DNA from: Carboxylicivirga fragile
Lineage (GTDB): Bacteria > Bacteroidota > Bacteroidia > Bacteroidales > Marinilabiliaceae
DNA length: 60,241 nucleotides
Assembly: GCA_025499625.1 (NCBI GenBank)
Contig: JAFMVD010000036.1
Coordinates: 1 to 60,241, forward strand
Direction of reading: 5' to 3'
Under the pieces are notes generated by a model. It saw only the letters and a list, made by a program, of their open reading frames with translations, was not told the DNA's origin and ran no database searches. Positions 17,056 to 25,330 of this stretch are shown here, piece by piece (the first letter of the stretch is position 1; each line of letters starts with the position of its first letter). Position numbers and translations under genes: made by a program.

Positions 17056-17084
17056 AACCGGATAATTTATTATCCGGTTTTTTT
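17056..17084 (+). terminator. Strong rho-independent terminator
   Basis: Perfect 10-bp arms AACCGGATAA / TTATCCGGTT (17056-17065, 17070-17079) with a 4-base loop are followed by five further T residues. It ends the transcript of the small membrane protein. Confidence 0.9.
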
Positions 17085-17141
17085 GTATTAAAATTTTAAG
17101 TCCTCCAAAACACTTTCACTTCTAGGTTTAACGAAAAATTT

Positions 17142-17149
17142 TATCTTTG
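17142..17149 (+). promoter_or_regulatory. -7 box for the S46 peptidase
   Basis: TATCTTTG matches TAnnTTTG. No good -33 TTG lies at the usual spacing. It predicts a leader of about 120 bases before the ATG at 17278. Confidence 0.45.
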
Positions 17150-17277
17150 CCACCGCAACTTTGATAATAAATAGATAGTAAATAAATGGTCGCTCACAAC
17201 ACAATACTCCTAATCTACTGTTTTCAAAAACATTAGAAGAGTCTAATACTGTAAGTCGGGCGAATTAAAACACTTTT

Positions 17278-19428
17278 ATGAAACGAATAGCAATACTGTT
17301 TTTAACAGGTATAATTAGCTTTAGCCAAATGGCAAAGGCTGACGAAGGAATGTGGTTATTACCACTTGTGAGTAAGCTAAATATGAATAAAATGCAGGAA
17401 ATGGGAATGAAACTTTCTGCAGAAGATATTTATAGCGTTAACAATTCAAGCCTTAAAGATGCCATCGTTATTTTTGGACGTGGCTGTACTGGAGAGATGA
17501 TTTCTGATCAAGGACTAATCTTAACCAACCACCACTGTGGATATGGTAACATTCAAGAACTAAGCTCAGTTGATCACAACTATTTAAAGGATGGTTTTTG
17601 GGCAAAGAGTTTCGACGAAGAATTACCTGCTCCGGGTTTATCAGTAACCTTTTTAAAATACATGACCGATGTAACTGAAAAGGTAAATGCTGAATTGAAC
17701 GATGATATGAGCGAAGCTGATCGCGCAGCAAAAATTAAAGAAGTATCGGCAGAACTCGTTAAAGAAGCACAAGAAGGAAACGAATATCAAATAAGAGTAC
17801 AAGATTATTTCGAAGGCAACCAGTTTTTCTTAATTGCTTACGAAAAATTCAACGACGTGCGTTTTGTTGGTGCTCCTCCATCATCAATTGGTAAATTCGG
17901 TTTTGATACCGACAACTGGATGTGGCCGCGTCACACTGGTGACTTCAGCATGTTCCGTGTTTATTGTGGCCCTGATGGCAAACCAGCCGAATATTCGAAA
18001 GACAACAAACCATACAAACCAGCTCATCACCTTCCGGTTTCGTTAAAAGGTGTGCAGATGGACGACTTTGCAATGACTGTTGGTTTCCCAGGAAGCACTC
18101 AACGTTACCTTACATCATGGGGTATTGAAGAGCGCATGCAAATTGTTAACGAAGCTCGTATCAAGCCTCGTGGCGTAAAACAAGACATCTGGTTAAAAGA
18201 CATGCGTGCTGACGAAAAAGTAAACATTCAATATGCCTCAAAGTTTGCAGGGAGTGCTAACTACTGGAAAAACAGTATTGGTATGAACCGCGGATTGGAG
18301 AAACTAAATGTACTGGGACAGAAACGTGAGTTAGAAACTGAATTTACAAACTGGGTAAATGCTGACGCCGACAGAAAAGCTAAGTACGAAAATGTATTAG
18401 CCGAATTAGAAAAATCATATGCTAACCGCGCTTCATTTGTAAAAGCAACATCATTTTTAGCTGAGTGTCAAATACGTGGTGCCGAAGTTTTATACTTTGC
18501 CTACCGAGCTACTGGTCTTGAAAAAGCATTAGAAGAAGAAAATCAAGAAGATATTGATAAAGCTGTTGCAGGCCTTAAAAAAGCAGGCGAAGGATTCTTC
18601 AAAGATTACAACCCTGAAACGGATCGTAAAGTAATTGGTGCTTTACTTAAAATGTACAACGACGACATTGAAGCTAAATACCATCCATCATTTTATGCTA
18701 CCATTAACAAAAAATTCAAAGGTGACTTCCAGAAATTTGCTGATTACGTTTATAACAAATCAGTTTTCATGAACGAAGCTCGCTTCAAAGCTTTCCTTGA
18801 AAAACCATCTTTGAAAGTTCTCCAAAAGGATTATGCATTTATTGGTGGTGTTTCTTCAATTGAAAAATACCGCGAGATAAAAGGAATGGAAGCTGAGAGC
18901 GCCATTGCTATTGATAAAAACAACCGCTTATTTACTGCTGGCTTATTTGAAATGCAACCAGACAAAGTATTCTATCCGGATGCTAACTTCACAATGCGTT
19001 TATCTTATGGTTCAGTTGGCGATTACGAACCTAAAGATGGTGTAAAATACAAGCATTTCACAACCATCGAAGGTATCATGGAAAAAGAAGATCCTGATAA
19101 CTTTGAGTTTGAAGTTCCAGCTAAACTAAAAGAGCTTTGGAAGAACAAAGACTATGGCCAGTATGCTGATGCTGCAGGTTACATGCCAGTTTGTTTTACT
19201 TCAAACAACGACATTACGGGTGGTAACAGTGGTAGCCCGGTAATTAATGCCGAAGGTCACTTATTCGGATTAGCTTTTGATGGCAACTGGGAAGCTATGA
19301 GTGGTGATATTGCTTTTGAAACAGAACTTCAGAAGTGTATCAATGTTGACATCCGTTATGTACTTTTCATTATCGACAAGTATGCAGGTGCGACTAACCT
19401 TATTGATGAAATGACTTTGGTTAAATAA
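17278..19428 (+). CDS. S46 family dipeptidyl peptidase, DPP7-like
   Basis: A 716-residue periplasmic serine exopeptidase that releases dipeptides from oligopeptide N-termini. A signal peptide of about 20 residues precedes ADEGMW. Catalytic residues are visible as His85 (TNHHCGYG), Asp222 (RHTGDFSMFR) and Ser651 (TGGNSGSPV). Eighteen residues after the Ser lies Gly669 (AFDGNW). In DPP11 this site is an Arg that selects acidic P1 residues, while DPP7 has Gly, so a broad hydrophobic P1 preference is expected. The length matches the family. It supports peptide-based growth, as in Porphyromonas. Confidence 0.96.
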   Translation: MKRIAILFLTGIISFSQMAKADEGMWLLPLVSKLNMNKMQEMGMKLSAEDIYSVNNSSLKDAIVIFGRGCTGEMISDQGLILTNHHCGYGNIQELSSVDHNYLKDGFWAKSFDEELPAPGLSVTFLKYMTDVTEKVNAELNDDMSEADRAAKIKEVSAELVKEAQEGNEYQIRVQDYFEGNQFFLIAYEKFNDVRFVGAPPSSIGKFGFDTDNWMWPRHTGDFSMFRVYCGPDGKPAEYSKDNKPYKPAHHLPVSLKGVQMDDFAMTVGFPGSTQRYLTSWGIEERMQIVNEARIKPRGVKQDIWLKDMRADEKVNIQYASKFAGSANYWKNSIGMNRGLEKLNVLGQKRELETEFTNWVNADADRKAKYENVLAELEKSYANRASFVKATSFLAECQIRGAEVLYFAYRATGLEKALEEENQEDIDKAVAGLKKAGEGFFKDYNPETDRKVIGALLKMYNDDIEAKYHPSFYATINKKFKGDFQKFADYVYNKSVFMNEARFKAFLEKPSLKVLQKDYAFIGGVSSIEKYREIKGMEAESAIAIDKNNRLFTAGLFEMQPDKVFYPDANFTMRLSYGSVGDYEPKDGVKYKHFTTIEGIMEKEDPDNFEFEVPAKLKELWKNKDYGQYADAAGYMPVCFTSNNDITGGNSGSPVINAEGHLFGLAFDGNWEAMSGDIAFETELQKCINVDIRYVLFIIDKYAGATNLIDEMTLVK

Positions 19429-19450
19429 TTAACCGTCAACAATATTATTC

Positions 19451-19479
19451 AAAGCCATCGGTTTATTGCTGATGGCTTT
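19451..19479 (+). terminator. Hairpin after the S46 peptidase
   Basis: Arms AAAGCCATC / GATGGCTTT (9 bp) enclose an 11-base loop 22 bp past the stop. There is no long T tract, so termination may be inefficient. Confidence 0.6.
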
Positions 19480-19480
19480 G

Positions 19481-19511
19481 TTGTATATACAATGCTAAAA
19501 AACTAGCTTTG
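19481..19511 (+). promoter_or_regulatory. Promoter of the RNase H gene
   Basis: TTG at 19481-19483, a 20-base spacer, and TAGCTTTG at 19504-19511 match the Bacteroidota -33/-7 pattern closely. The start codon follows at 19532. Confidence 0.75.
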
Positions 19512-19531
19512 CAGGGCATTATTAAGAAAGT

Positions 19532-20158
19532 ATGGCAAAAAAGAATAAATACTATGTGGTGTGGAAGGGTGCCAAACCAGGCATCTATTCTTCGTGGCCC
19601 GAATGTCAAGCTCAGATAAAAGGCTTTAACGGAGCTCAATACAAAGGATTTGCCACATTAGTCGAAGCAGAAAAAGCCATGAAAGGTACCTATGGCCAAT
19701 ATGCCAACTTTAGCAATAAAGCAAAAACATCTAATGCCATTAATTCGAAACAAAACATCTATTACAATAGCATCTCGGTAGATGCCGCTTGTAGTGGTAA
19801 CCCTGGAGTAATGGAATACCAAGGTGTCAACACAAAAACTAAAGAACAGCTCTTCCACCTCAAGTTTGACCTTGGAACTAATAATATTGGTGAGTTTCTT
19901 GCTCTGGTTCATGGACTATCGTTTTTAAAAAAACACAATTCACCCGTTCCGGTTTATTCCGATTCAAAGATTGCTATTGGCTGGGTGAAAAATAAAAAGT
20001 GTAAGACAAAACTAGAAGTAAATGCAGATACCAAAGAACTTTTTGCCCTGGTAAAACGTGCTGAGCAATGGCTTAAAACAAACACTTACACCACTCCCAT
20101 ATTAAAATGGGACACAAAAAACTGGGGCGAAATACCTGCTGATTTTGGAAGAAAGTAA
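19532..20158 (+). CDS. Ribonuclease HI with N-terminal viroplasmin-like RNA-binding domain
   Basis: A 208-residue protein. Residues 1-50 form a caulimovirus-type (Cauli_VI) hybrid-binding domain (YYVVWKGAKPGIYSSW). The RNase H fold follows with SVDAACSGNPG, GEFLALVHGL, VYSDSKIAIGW and a final IPADFGRK carrying the last acidic ligand. It cleaves the RNA strand of RNA-DNA hybrids. It has its own promoter and stands alone. RNase HII is encoded separately at 24583. Confidence 0.95.
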   Translation: MAKKNKYYVVWKGAKPGIYSSWPECQAQIKGFNGAQYKGFATLVEAEKAMKGTYGQYANFSNKAKTSNAINSKQNIYYNSISVDAACSGNPGVMEYQGVNTKTKEQLFHLKFDLGTNNIGEFLALVHGLSFLKKHNSPVPVYSDSKIAIGWVKNKKCKTKLEVNADTKELFALVKRAEQWLKTNTYTTPILKWDTKNWGEIPADFGRK

Positions 20159-20256
20159 TAGTTCTAAAAACTTTTAACGGGAGACTCTTCAATTACTGTT
20201 TTATTATAGAGAAATGCTCCTTTTGATACAAAAGAAAAAGCCTCCTGTGCATTTTC

Positions 20257-20292
20257 AAAAAACCTCCTGTGTATTTCTATTGTATCACAGGA
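20257..20292 (-). terminator. Terminator of the TPR kinase gene, with duplicated 3' arm
   Basis: On the reverse strand TCCTGTG / CACAGGA (20286-20292 and 20265-20271) form a 7-bp stem followed by GG and six T residues. The 3' arm plus T tract is repeated just beyond (about 20234-20251, CACAGGAGGCTTTTTC), so a second, longer hairpin can form with the same 5' arm. Confidence 0.7.
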
Positions 20293-20298
20293 CGTTTT

Positions 20299-22179
20299 TT
20301 AATTCATCTCCTGAAAGGGTATAACAAAAGTGATTCGCGTACCTTTTGAGCCAAAGTCAGACAAATCATCTACTTGCATCTCTACTTGACTTTTGTTTAG
20401 GTTTCCATAAAGCAAAGCAATGCGCTCTTTTGTTAAATCCATGGCAACAGATTTATGCAAGCTCTTTCTCTTACTGGCCTTTGAAGCTTTAATGCCAACT
20501 CCATTATCCTCTATGGAACAAACCAAAGTTTTGTCTTTACGCTCAAACTTAACCTTAACAGTTGCATTTTCACACAAGCTCAACTCGCCATGTTCCAGCG
20601 CATTCTCCAAAAACGGCTGAGTAAGCATAGGTGGTATCATGGTTTTATTAACTGTGATTTCTGGATCAACCTCCACTTGGTAATTAATTTTCTTATCGAA
20701 ACGTCTGTTTTGCAAACTCATATAACGCTGCAAAATCTCGCGCTCTTTCTCAAGGCTAATACTCTCTTCCTTGGCATACTGCAGCACCAAACGCATAAGT
20801 GATGAAAAATCTGAAATAAAACTGATTGCTTCATCTTTATCCTCCTCCAGAATAACACATTGTAAGGCCGAAAGTGCATTAAAGATAAAATGCGGATTCA
20901 TTTGATTACGCAGCACTTTTTGCTCCATCATTAAACGGCGCTGACGCTCTTTCATTTTCATGGCATAAAGTCCAATGCTCACAATTACAACCGAAAGAAC
21001 AACAAAAATAGATAACATCCAGAGATACAATTCAATCTTATCTTCTTTGGAACGCAATTCAATCAGCTCTTTCTCACTTTTCTCAACATGGTATTTTTTT
21101 TCTAACTCTATCAGACGCTCATATTTAGCTGTTGTAAAAATGGAATCTTTAATAGCATTATATTGTTCATATACACTTAGAGCATTCTCATATTGCCCCA
21201 TCTCTTTGTAAGCTTTATACAGGGCGTAATAATTATCTTTTTTAAGAGCCTTTAATCCCAGATTTTTATTTTCTTCTTCAGCTAACAAATAATACTTCAT
21301 GGCCTCTTTTTTATTATTCACTGCCATAAATGCATCACCGGTACTAGAGTATGTTGCTATTAGGTTTCGCTGATCTCCCGAGTCTTTAAAATAATCCAAA
21401 GCTTCGTTAAAGTAGGCAAGTGCCCTTTGGTTTTGTTTTAAATAAACAAACAGACACCCCAAATTACTTGAAATAGTTGCCACCCCAGCCTTATCGCCCA
21501 TCTCTTTAAATGCCATGTACGATTTTTTATAACACTTCAAGGCCTCCTCATACAACTCCATTGAAGCATATGTTACACCCATATTATTGGTCAGGCCGGC
21601 TATGCTTTCTTTTTCATCCAGTCTTTCATAAATCAAAAGTGCCTTATTATAATGTTCAAATAGCTGGTCGTATCTTTCCCAACGCCCATATACCATACCA
21701 ATGTTGTGGTGCGAACTGGCAATACCCAATTCATTATCTAATAACTTTTCTTGTTTTAACGATTCCGAAAAATAAAACAATGCATGGTCATATGCTCCTT
21801 GATAATAATCTATCAAACCTAAATCGTTGTATACTGTTGCAATGTATATCGTATCCTTCACACACATAAAAGCATCCAAAGCCTTTTTATAGACAATTTT
21901 AGCCGAATCAAAATTTTGAGTGTAATAATAATACTCTCCCAAGGCCTTATTGGCATATGCCAATACCGTAGTATCAGTTTTGGAATAATCACTAAAAATA
22001 CGCTCAACAAGAAGCTTGGTACTATCCGGATTTGTAGCAGAAATTTCAATGGCCTTACGTGCTTTGGCAATCAATAAGGAATCTGTAGAACCAGCAGCCA
22101 AAATTTGATTTGGAAGCAAAACTCCAATGAAAAGGAAAAAAAATACACTGTGTAACAAAACTTTTTTCAAGAGCAGCAA
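20299..22179 (-). CDS. TPR-containing sensor histidine kinase, LytS/YesM type
   Basis: This 626-residue protein has a signal-like hydrophobic N-terminus (about 8-28), at least five tetratricopeptide repeats (about 75-345) in the periplasm, one membrane helix (383-407), then a His_kinase domain with QMNPHFIFNALSAL (phospho-acceptor H430) and an ATPase domain (QPFLENALEHG, EDNGVGI). In this family the partner is usually a LytTR response regulator; none is encoded nearby, so it is an orphan here. No in-frame ATG exists near the start. TTG at 22179 or 22170 is used, just downstream of a TAAATTTG box. Confidence 0.92.
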   Translation of the reverse strand: MLLLKKVLLHSVFFFLFIGVLLPNQILAAGSTDSLLIAKARKAIEISATNPDSTKLLVERIFSDYSKTDTTVLAYANKALGEYYYYTQNFDSAKIVYKKALDAFMCVKDTIYIATVYNDLGLIDYYQGAYDHALFYFSESLKQEKLLDNELGIASSHHNIGMVYGRWERYDQLFEHYNKALLIYERLDEKESIAGLTNNMGVTYASMELYEEALKCYKKSYMAFKEMGDKAGVATISSNLGCLFVYLKQNQRALAYFNEALDYFKDSGDQRNLIATYSSTGDAFMAVNNKKEAMKYYLLAEEENKNLGLKALKKDNYYALYKAYKEMGQYENALSVYEQYNAIKDSIFTTAKYERLIELEKKYHVEKSEKELIELRSKEDKIELYLWMLSIFVVLSVVIVSIGLYAMKMKERQRRLMMEQKVLRNQMNPHFIFNALSALQCVILEEDKDEAISFISDFSSLMRLVLQYAKEESISLEKEREILQRYMSLQNRRFDKKINYQVEVDPEITVNKTMIPPMLTQPFLENALEHGELSLCENATVKVKFERKDKTLVCSIEDNGVGIKASKASKRKSLHKSVAMDLTKERIALLYGNLNKSQVEMQVDDLSDFGSKGTRITFVIPFQEMN

Positions 22180-22198
22180 GCATTAATGTTAATGTTTC

Positions 22199-22206
22199 CA
22201 AATTTA
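22199..22206 (-). promoter_or_regulatory. -7 box for the TPR kinase gene
   Basis: TAAATTTG on the reverse strand fits TAnnTTTG and would start RNA about 10 bases before the TTG start. No clear -33 was seen. The rest of the 314-bp gap up to 22494 shows no gene or hairpin. Confidence 0.45.
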
Positions 22207-22493
22207 GGTATAAAAATCTAGTATTACGAATTACTGTATGAGTGCCACCTCTATCAAAGAACTCTGTCCTAGTAAATTTACATGTTTAAGACTATAATCA
22301 CTTGTATTTATCAACAATTGACGAACGGCAACATTTCTTACACCAACACCACTAAAACAATTCCTAAATACGCCACAAGCTAAGCTGCAATTGATATCGA
22401 ACAAATAAAATGCTACTCAAAACTGTTTGTTATTATAAAAAATACTTCTACATTCGCTACCGTTTAATAAAAATTAAATCTAATCAAACAATC

Positions 22494-23081
22494 ATGAAAA
22501 AGTTATTAGTTATTGTTGCCGTATTGGCAATTTCGGCAAGTTCGTTTGCACAAGTTAAATTTGGTGTTAAAGCAGGTACAAACATCGCAAGTATTACTGG
22601 TGATGACGGAGAAGGTTTAGATTCAAGAACTTCATTTGTATTTGGTGGTTTTGCGAAATTTGAGTTGTCAGAGAAATTTGCATTTCAACCAGAATTATTG
22701 TATTCGATGCAAGGTGCTGCTGGGTCAGAAAGCTATGAAGGTGTAAATGTTGATGTAACTATGAAAACGGATTACTTAAACATTCCATTAATGGCAAAGT
22801 ACTATGTTACTGAAGGATTTAGTTTACAAGCTGGTCCTCAAGTTGGATTTTTATTATCAGCTAAATTCAAAATGGAAGCTAATGGTCAAGAGGAAGAAGA
22901 AGATATTAAGGATCAAATGAAAGGTGTTGACTTTGGATTAAATTTTGGAGCTGGTTATGAGCTTGATTTTGGTCTTGGATTTGATGTTCGTTATAACTTA
23001 GGTTTAACTAATGTTGCCGATTATGATGAGGCTGACGGAAAAAATGGAGTATTCCAAATTACAGCTAGTTATGCTTTCTAA
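22494..23081 (+). CDS. PorT-like outer-membrane beta-barrel protein, copy 1
   Basis: A 195-residue exported beta-barrel: signal peptide ending SFA before Gln20, then KFGVKAGTNIAS, FAFQPELLYSMQGA, YLNIPLMAKYY, LQAGPQVGFLLSA and a final strand ITASYAF. These are marks of the PorT/OMP_b-brl_2 family, 8-stranded barrels of mostly unknown role. An ATG at 22494 is chosen over one at 22410 because it starts the signal peptide. It is the first of three tandem paralogs. Its first 30 codons and last 75 bases, including terminator, closely match copy 3 but not copy 2. Confidence 0.9.
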   Translation: MKKLLVIVAVLAISASSFAQVKFGVKAGTNIASITGDDGEGLDSRTSFVFGGFAKFELSEKFAFQPELLYSMQGAAGSESYEGVNVDVTMKTDYLNIPLMAKYYVTEGFSLQAGPQVGFLLSAKFKMEANGQEEEEDIKDQMKGVDFGLNFGAGYELDFGLGFDVRYNLGLTNVADYDEADGKNGVFQITASYAF

Positions 23082-23101
23082 GCCAAACTAAACAATATTT
23101 A

Positions 23102-23126
23102 AACCGGCCTTGTGCCGGTTTTTTTA
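23102..23126 (+). terminator. Terminator after PorT-like copy 1
   Basis: AACCGGC / GCCGGTT (23102-23108, 23114-23120) is followed by a T tract. It is nearly identical to the terminator of copy 3. Confidence 0.9.
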
Positions 23127-23256
23127 TGCCTAAAATTCTCATTTAACACAATCAAGAATTGCTCAAAACATCAAAAAAAATACAATCGATGTAATTCTCA
23201 ATTAAAAATTATTATCTTCACCAGTGGTAAATATTATAACCTAATCCTTTTTACTT

Positions 23257-23850
23257 ATGAAGAAACTAATTTTAATTATTGCAGTAATTGCGATAACAAC
23301 AAGCTCTTTAGCTCAAACTAAATATGGTTTAAAACTCGGCGTTAATCTTGCCAACGGATCTGGAGAAGGCTTTAAGGACACTGACAACAGAATTGCACCT
23401 GCTTTTGGTGGTTTTGTTCGTGTTCCAATGGCGGAAAGACTTGTGTTTCAACCTGAAGTTATTTATTCTCCTCAAGGTTCAAAAGAAACTGCCGTTGAAG
23501 AAGGCATTAATATTGATGTGACAACTACATTTGATTACCTCAACTTCCCTTTAATGCTCAAATATTATCTTGACAAAGGTTTAAACTTCCAGTTTGGACC
23601 TCAAGTTGGATACCTTATATCATCAAAAGTAAAAATGGAATTTCTAGGCCGAAAGGTTGATGTTGATGTTAAAGATCAATTCAAAAACCTCGATTTTGGC
23701 ATTAACTTTGGAGTTGGATACGATCTAGACATGGGGCTCGGATTTGACTTAAGATATAATCTTGGCTTAACCGATATTGTAGACTCAAATGAAATTGATA
23801 CTGATGGTAAACATGGTGTTGTACAATTTACCGCAGGTTATGCTTTTTAA
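23257..23850 (+). CDS. PorT-like outer-membrane beta-barrel protein, copy 2
   Basis: A 197-residue paralog with signal peptide ending SLA before Gln20 and the same strand pattern (KLGVNLANGSG, LVFQPEVIYSPQGS, YLNFPLMLKYY, FQFGPQVGYLISS, terminal AGYAF). It is more diverged from copies 1 and 3 than they are at their ends. It lacks the shared GCCGG terminator and is only 69 bp before copy 3, so read-through into copy 3 is possible. Confidence 0.9.
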   Translation: MKKLILIIAVIAITTSSLAQTKYGLKLGVNLANGSGEGFKDTDNRIAPAFGGFVRVPMAERLVFQPEVIYSPQGSKETAVEEGINIDVTTTFDYLNFPLMLKYYLDKGLNFQFGPQVGYLISSKVKMEFLGRKVDVDVKDQFKNLDFGINFGVGYDLDMGLGFDLRYNLGLTDIVDSNEIDTDGKHGVVQFTAGYAF

Positions 23851-23919
23851 ACAATCTTATTGATCTAAATATCAAACTATATTATATATACTTTTAATCA
23901 TAAACCTAATCAAACAATT

Positions 23920-24534
23920 ATGAAAAAATTATTAGTTCTTGTTGCCTTATTGGCAATCGCATCAAGCTCGTTTGCACAAGTTAAATTTGGAGCTAAGGCT
24001 GGTATTAACATTGCAAACCTGAAAATTACTGAGGTAGATTATGATCCTGGTTTGGAATACAAAGTGGGGTTAACAATTGGTGCATTTGCCAAATATTCGG
24101 TTTCAGAAAAATTTGCGATTCAACCTGAATTATTGTATTCCATGAAAGGCGCAAAAATTAATTACAGTGAAGGTAATGACTATAATAAAGGCTCAATTAA
24201 AACCAACTATTTATCAATACCAATCATTGCCAAATACTACCTTTCTTCTGGTTTTAATTTACAAGCAGGTCCTCAAATGGACTTTCTTTTATCTGCCAAA
24301 ACAAGTTATGATAGCTCAATTGATGGACACATTACATCTGAATCCTACGATTTTAAGGATAGTCTGAAAGGAATAGACTTTGGTTTAGCCGTAGGCTTAG
24401 GTTATGATTTAGAAAATGGCTTAGGTATTGAAGCTCGTTACATTTTAGGTTTATCCGAGTTAAACAAGAATACTGAGGAAGATGGGAGTGCAAAATCTAA
24501 AGGTTTCCAAATTACAGCTAGTTACGCTTTCTAA
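23920..24534 (+). CDS. PorT-like outer-membrane beta-barrel protein, copy 3
   Basis: A 204-residue paralog: signal peptide ending SFA before Gln20, KFGAKAGINIANL, FAIQPELLYSMKGA, YLSIPIIAKYY, LQAGPQMDFLLSA and terminal ITASYAF. The 5' end (from TAATCAAACAAT before the ATG) and the 3' end plus downstream sequence are almost the same as in copy 1, while the loops between differ strongly. It converges on rnhB. Confidence 0.9.
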   Translation: MKKLLVLVALLAIASSSFAQVKFGAKAGINIANLKITEVDYDPGLEYKVGLTIGAFAKYSVSEKFAIQPELLYSMKGAKINYSEGNDYNKGSIKTNYLSIPIIAKYYLSSGFNLQAGPQMDFLLSAKTSYDSSIDGHITSESYDFKDSLKGIDFGLAVGLGYDLENGLGIEARYILGLSELNKNTEEDGSAKSKGFQITASYAF

Positions 24535-24554
24535 GCCAAACTAAACAATATTTA

Positions 24555-24579
24555 AACCGGCCTAGTGCCGGTTTTTTTT
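24555..24579 (+). terminator. Terminator after PorT-like copy 3
   Basis: AACCGGC / GCCGGTT (24555-24561, 24567-24573) is followed by T residues. It ends 4 bp before the convergent rnhB stop. Confidence 0.9.
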
Positions 24580-24582
24580 GTG

Positions 24583-25182
24583 CTACAAATCCAAACTCAA
24601 TTGTTCATCCAACAAGCGAAAGCTCATGCGATGAATAGGTGTTGGACCATGTGCTTTTATAGCATGCCGATGTGCTTTAGTTGGATAACCCTTATTTTTA
24701 TCCCAGGCATATACAGGATACTGTTCATGCATTTTCTGCATGTATTCATCACGATGGGTTTTTGCCAAAATACTTGCTGCGGCAATGGATAAATATTTAC
24801 CATCTCCTTTTATCACACAAGTGTGATCTATACCTTCATATGGTTTAAATCGATTACCATCAATTAATAAGTGTGCGGGTAGCACTTTAAGCTGCTCTAT
24901 GGCGCGATGCATGGCAAGGAAAGAAGCATTCAGAATATTAATCTTATCAATTTCATCAAAATCAACAAAGCCAACACCCCATGCCAAGGCCTCCTTCTCA
25001 ACGATTGGTCGTAATTTATCTCGCTGTTTCTCACTTAACTTCTTTGAATCATTTAATAACTCATGTCGAAAGTCTTTGGGTAATACTACTGCAGCTGCTA
25101 CCACTGGGCCCGCCAAACAACCTCGTCCGGCCTCATCGCAACCAGCTTCAATTAGATTCTCATTTAGATAAGGAAGTAACAT
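24583..25182 (-). CDS. rnhB: Ribonuclease HII
   Basis: A 199-residue enzyme that removes RNA from RNA-DNA hybrids and single ribonucleotides from DNA. Motifs: [16 protein letters not shown] (catalytic Asp-Glu), [25 protein letters not shown] and the acidic residue in HRDEYM. Length is typical. The 148-bp gap upstream holds an 18-base repeat that is also found near the left edge of the window. Confidence 0.97.
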   Translation of the reverse strand: MLLPYLNENLIEAGCDEAGRGCLAGPVVAAAVVLPKDFRHELLNDSKKLSEKQRDKLRPIVEKEALAWGVGFVDFDEIDKINILNASFLAMHRAIEQLKVLPAHLLIDGNRFKPYEGIDHTCVIKGDGKYLSIAAASILAKTHRDEYMQKMHEQYPVYAWDKNKGYPTKAHRHAIKAHGPTPIHRMSFRLLDEQLSLDL

Positions 25183-25330
25183 TTTAAAAAGCTTTTAGTT
25201 AGAAGTCCGAAGTCCGTAAATAAGATCACTACAACACATTTTCAAATTGATTCATCTTCAAATTAACAAATTGATAAAGCAAGTTAACTGTGTCATATTA
25301 CTACATCGTACATACCAACATCTCACATCC

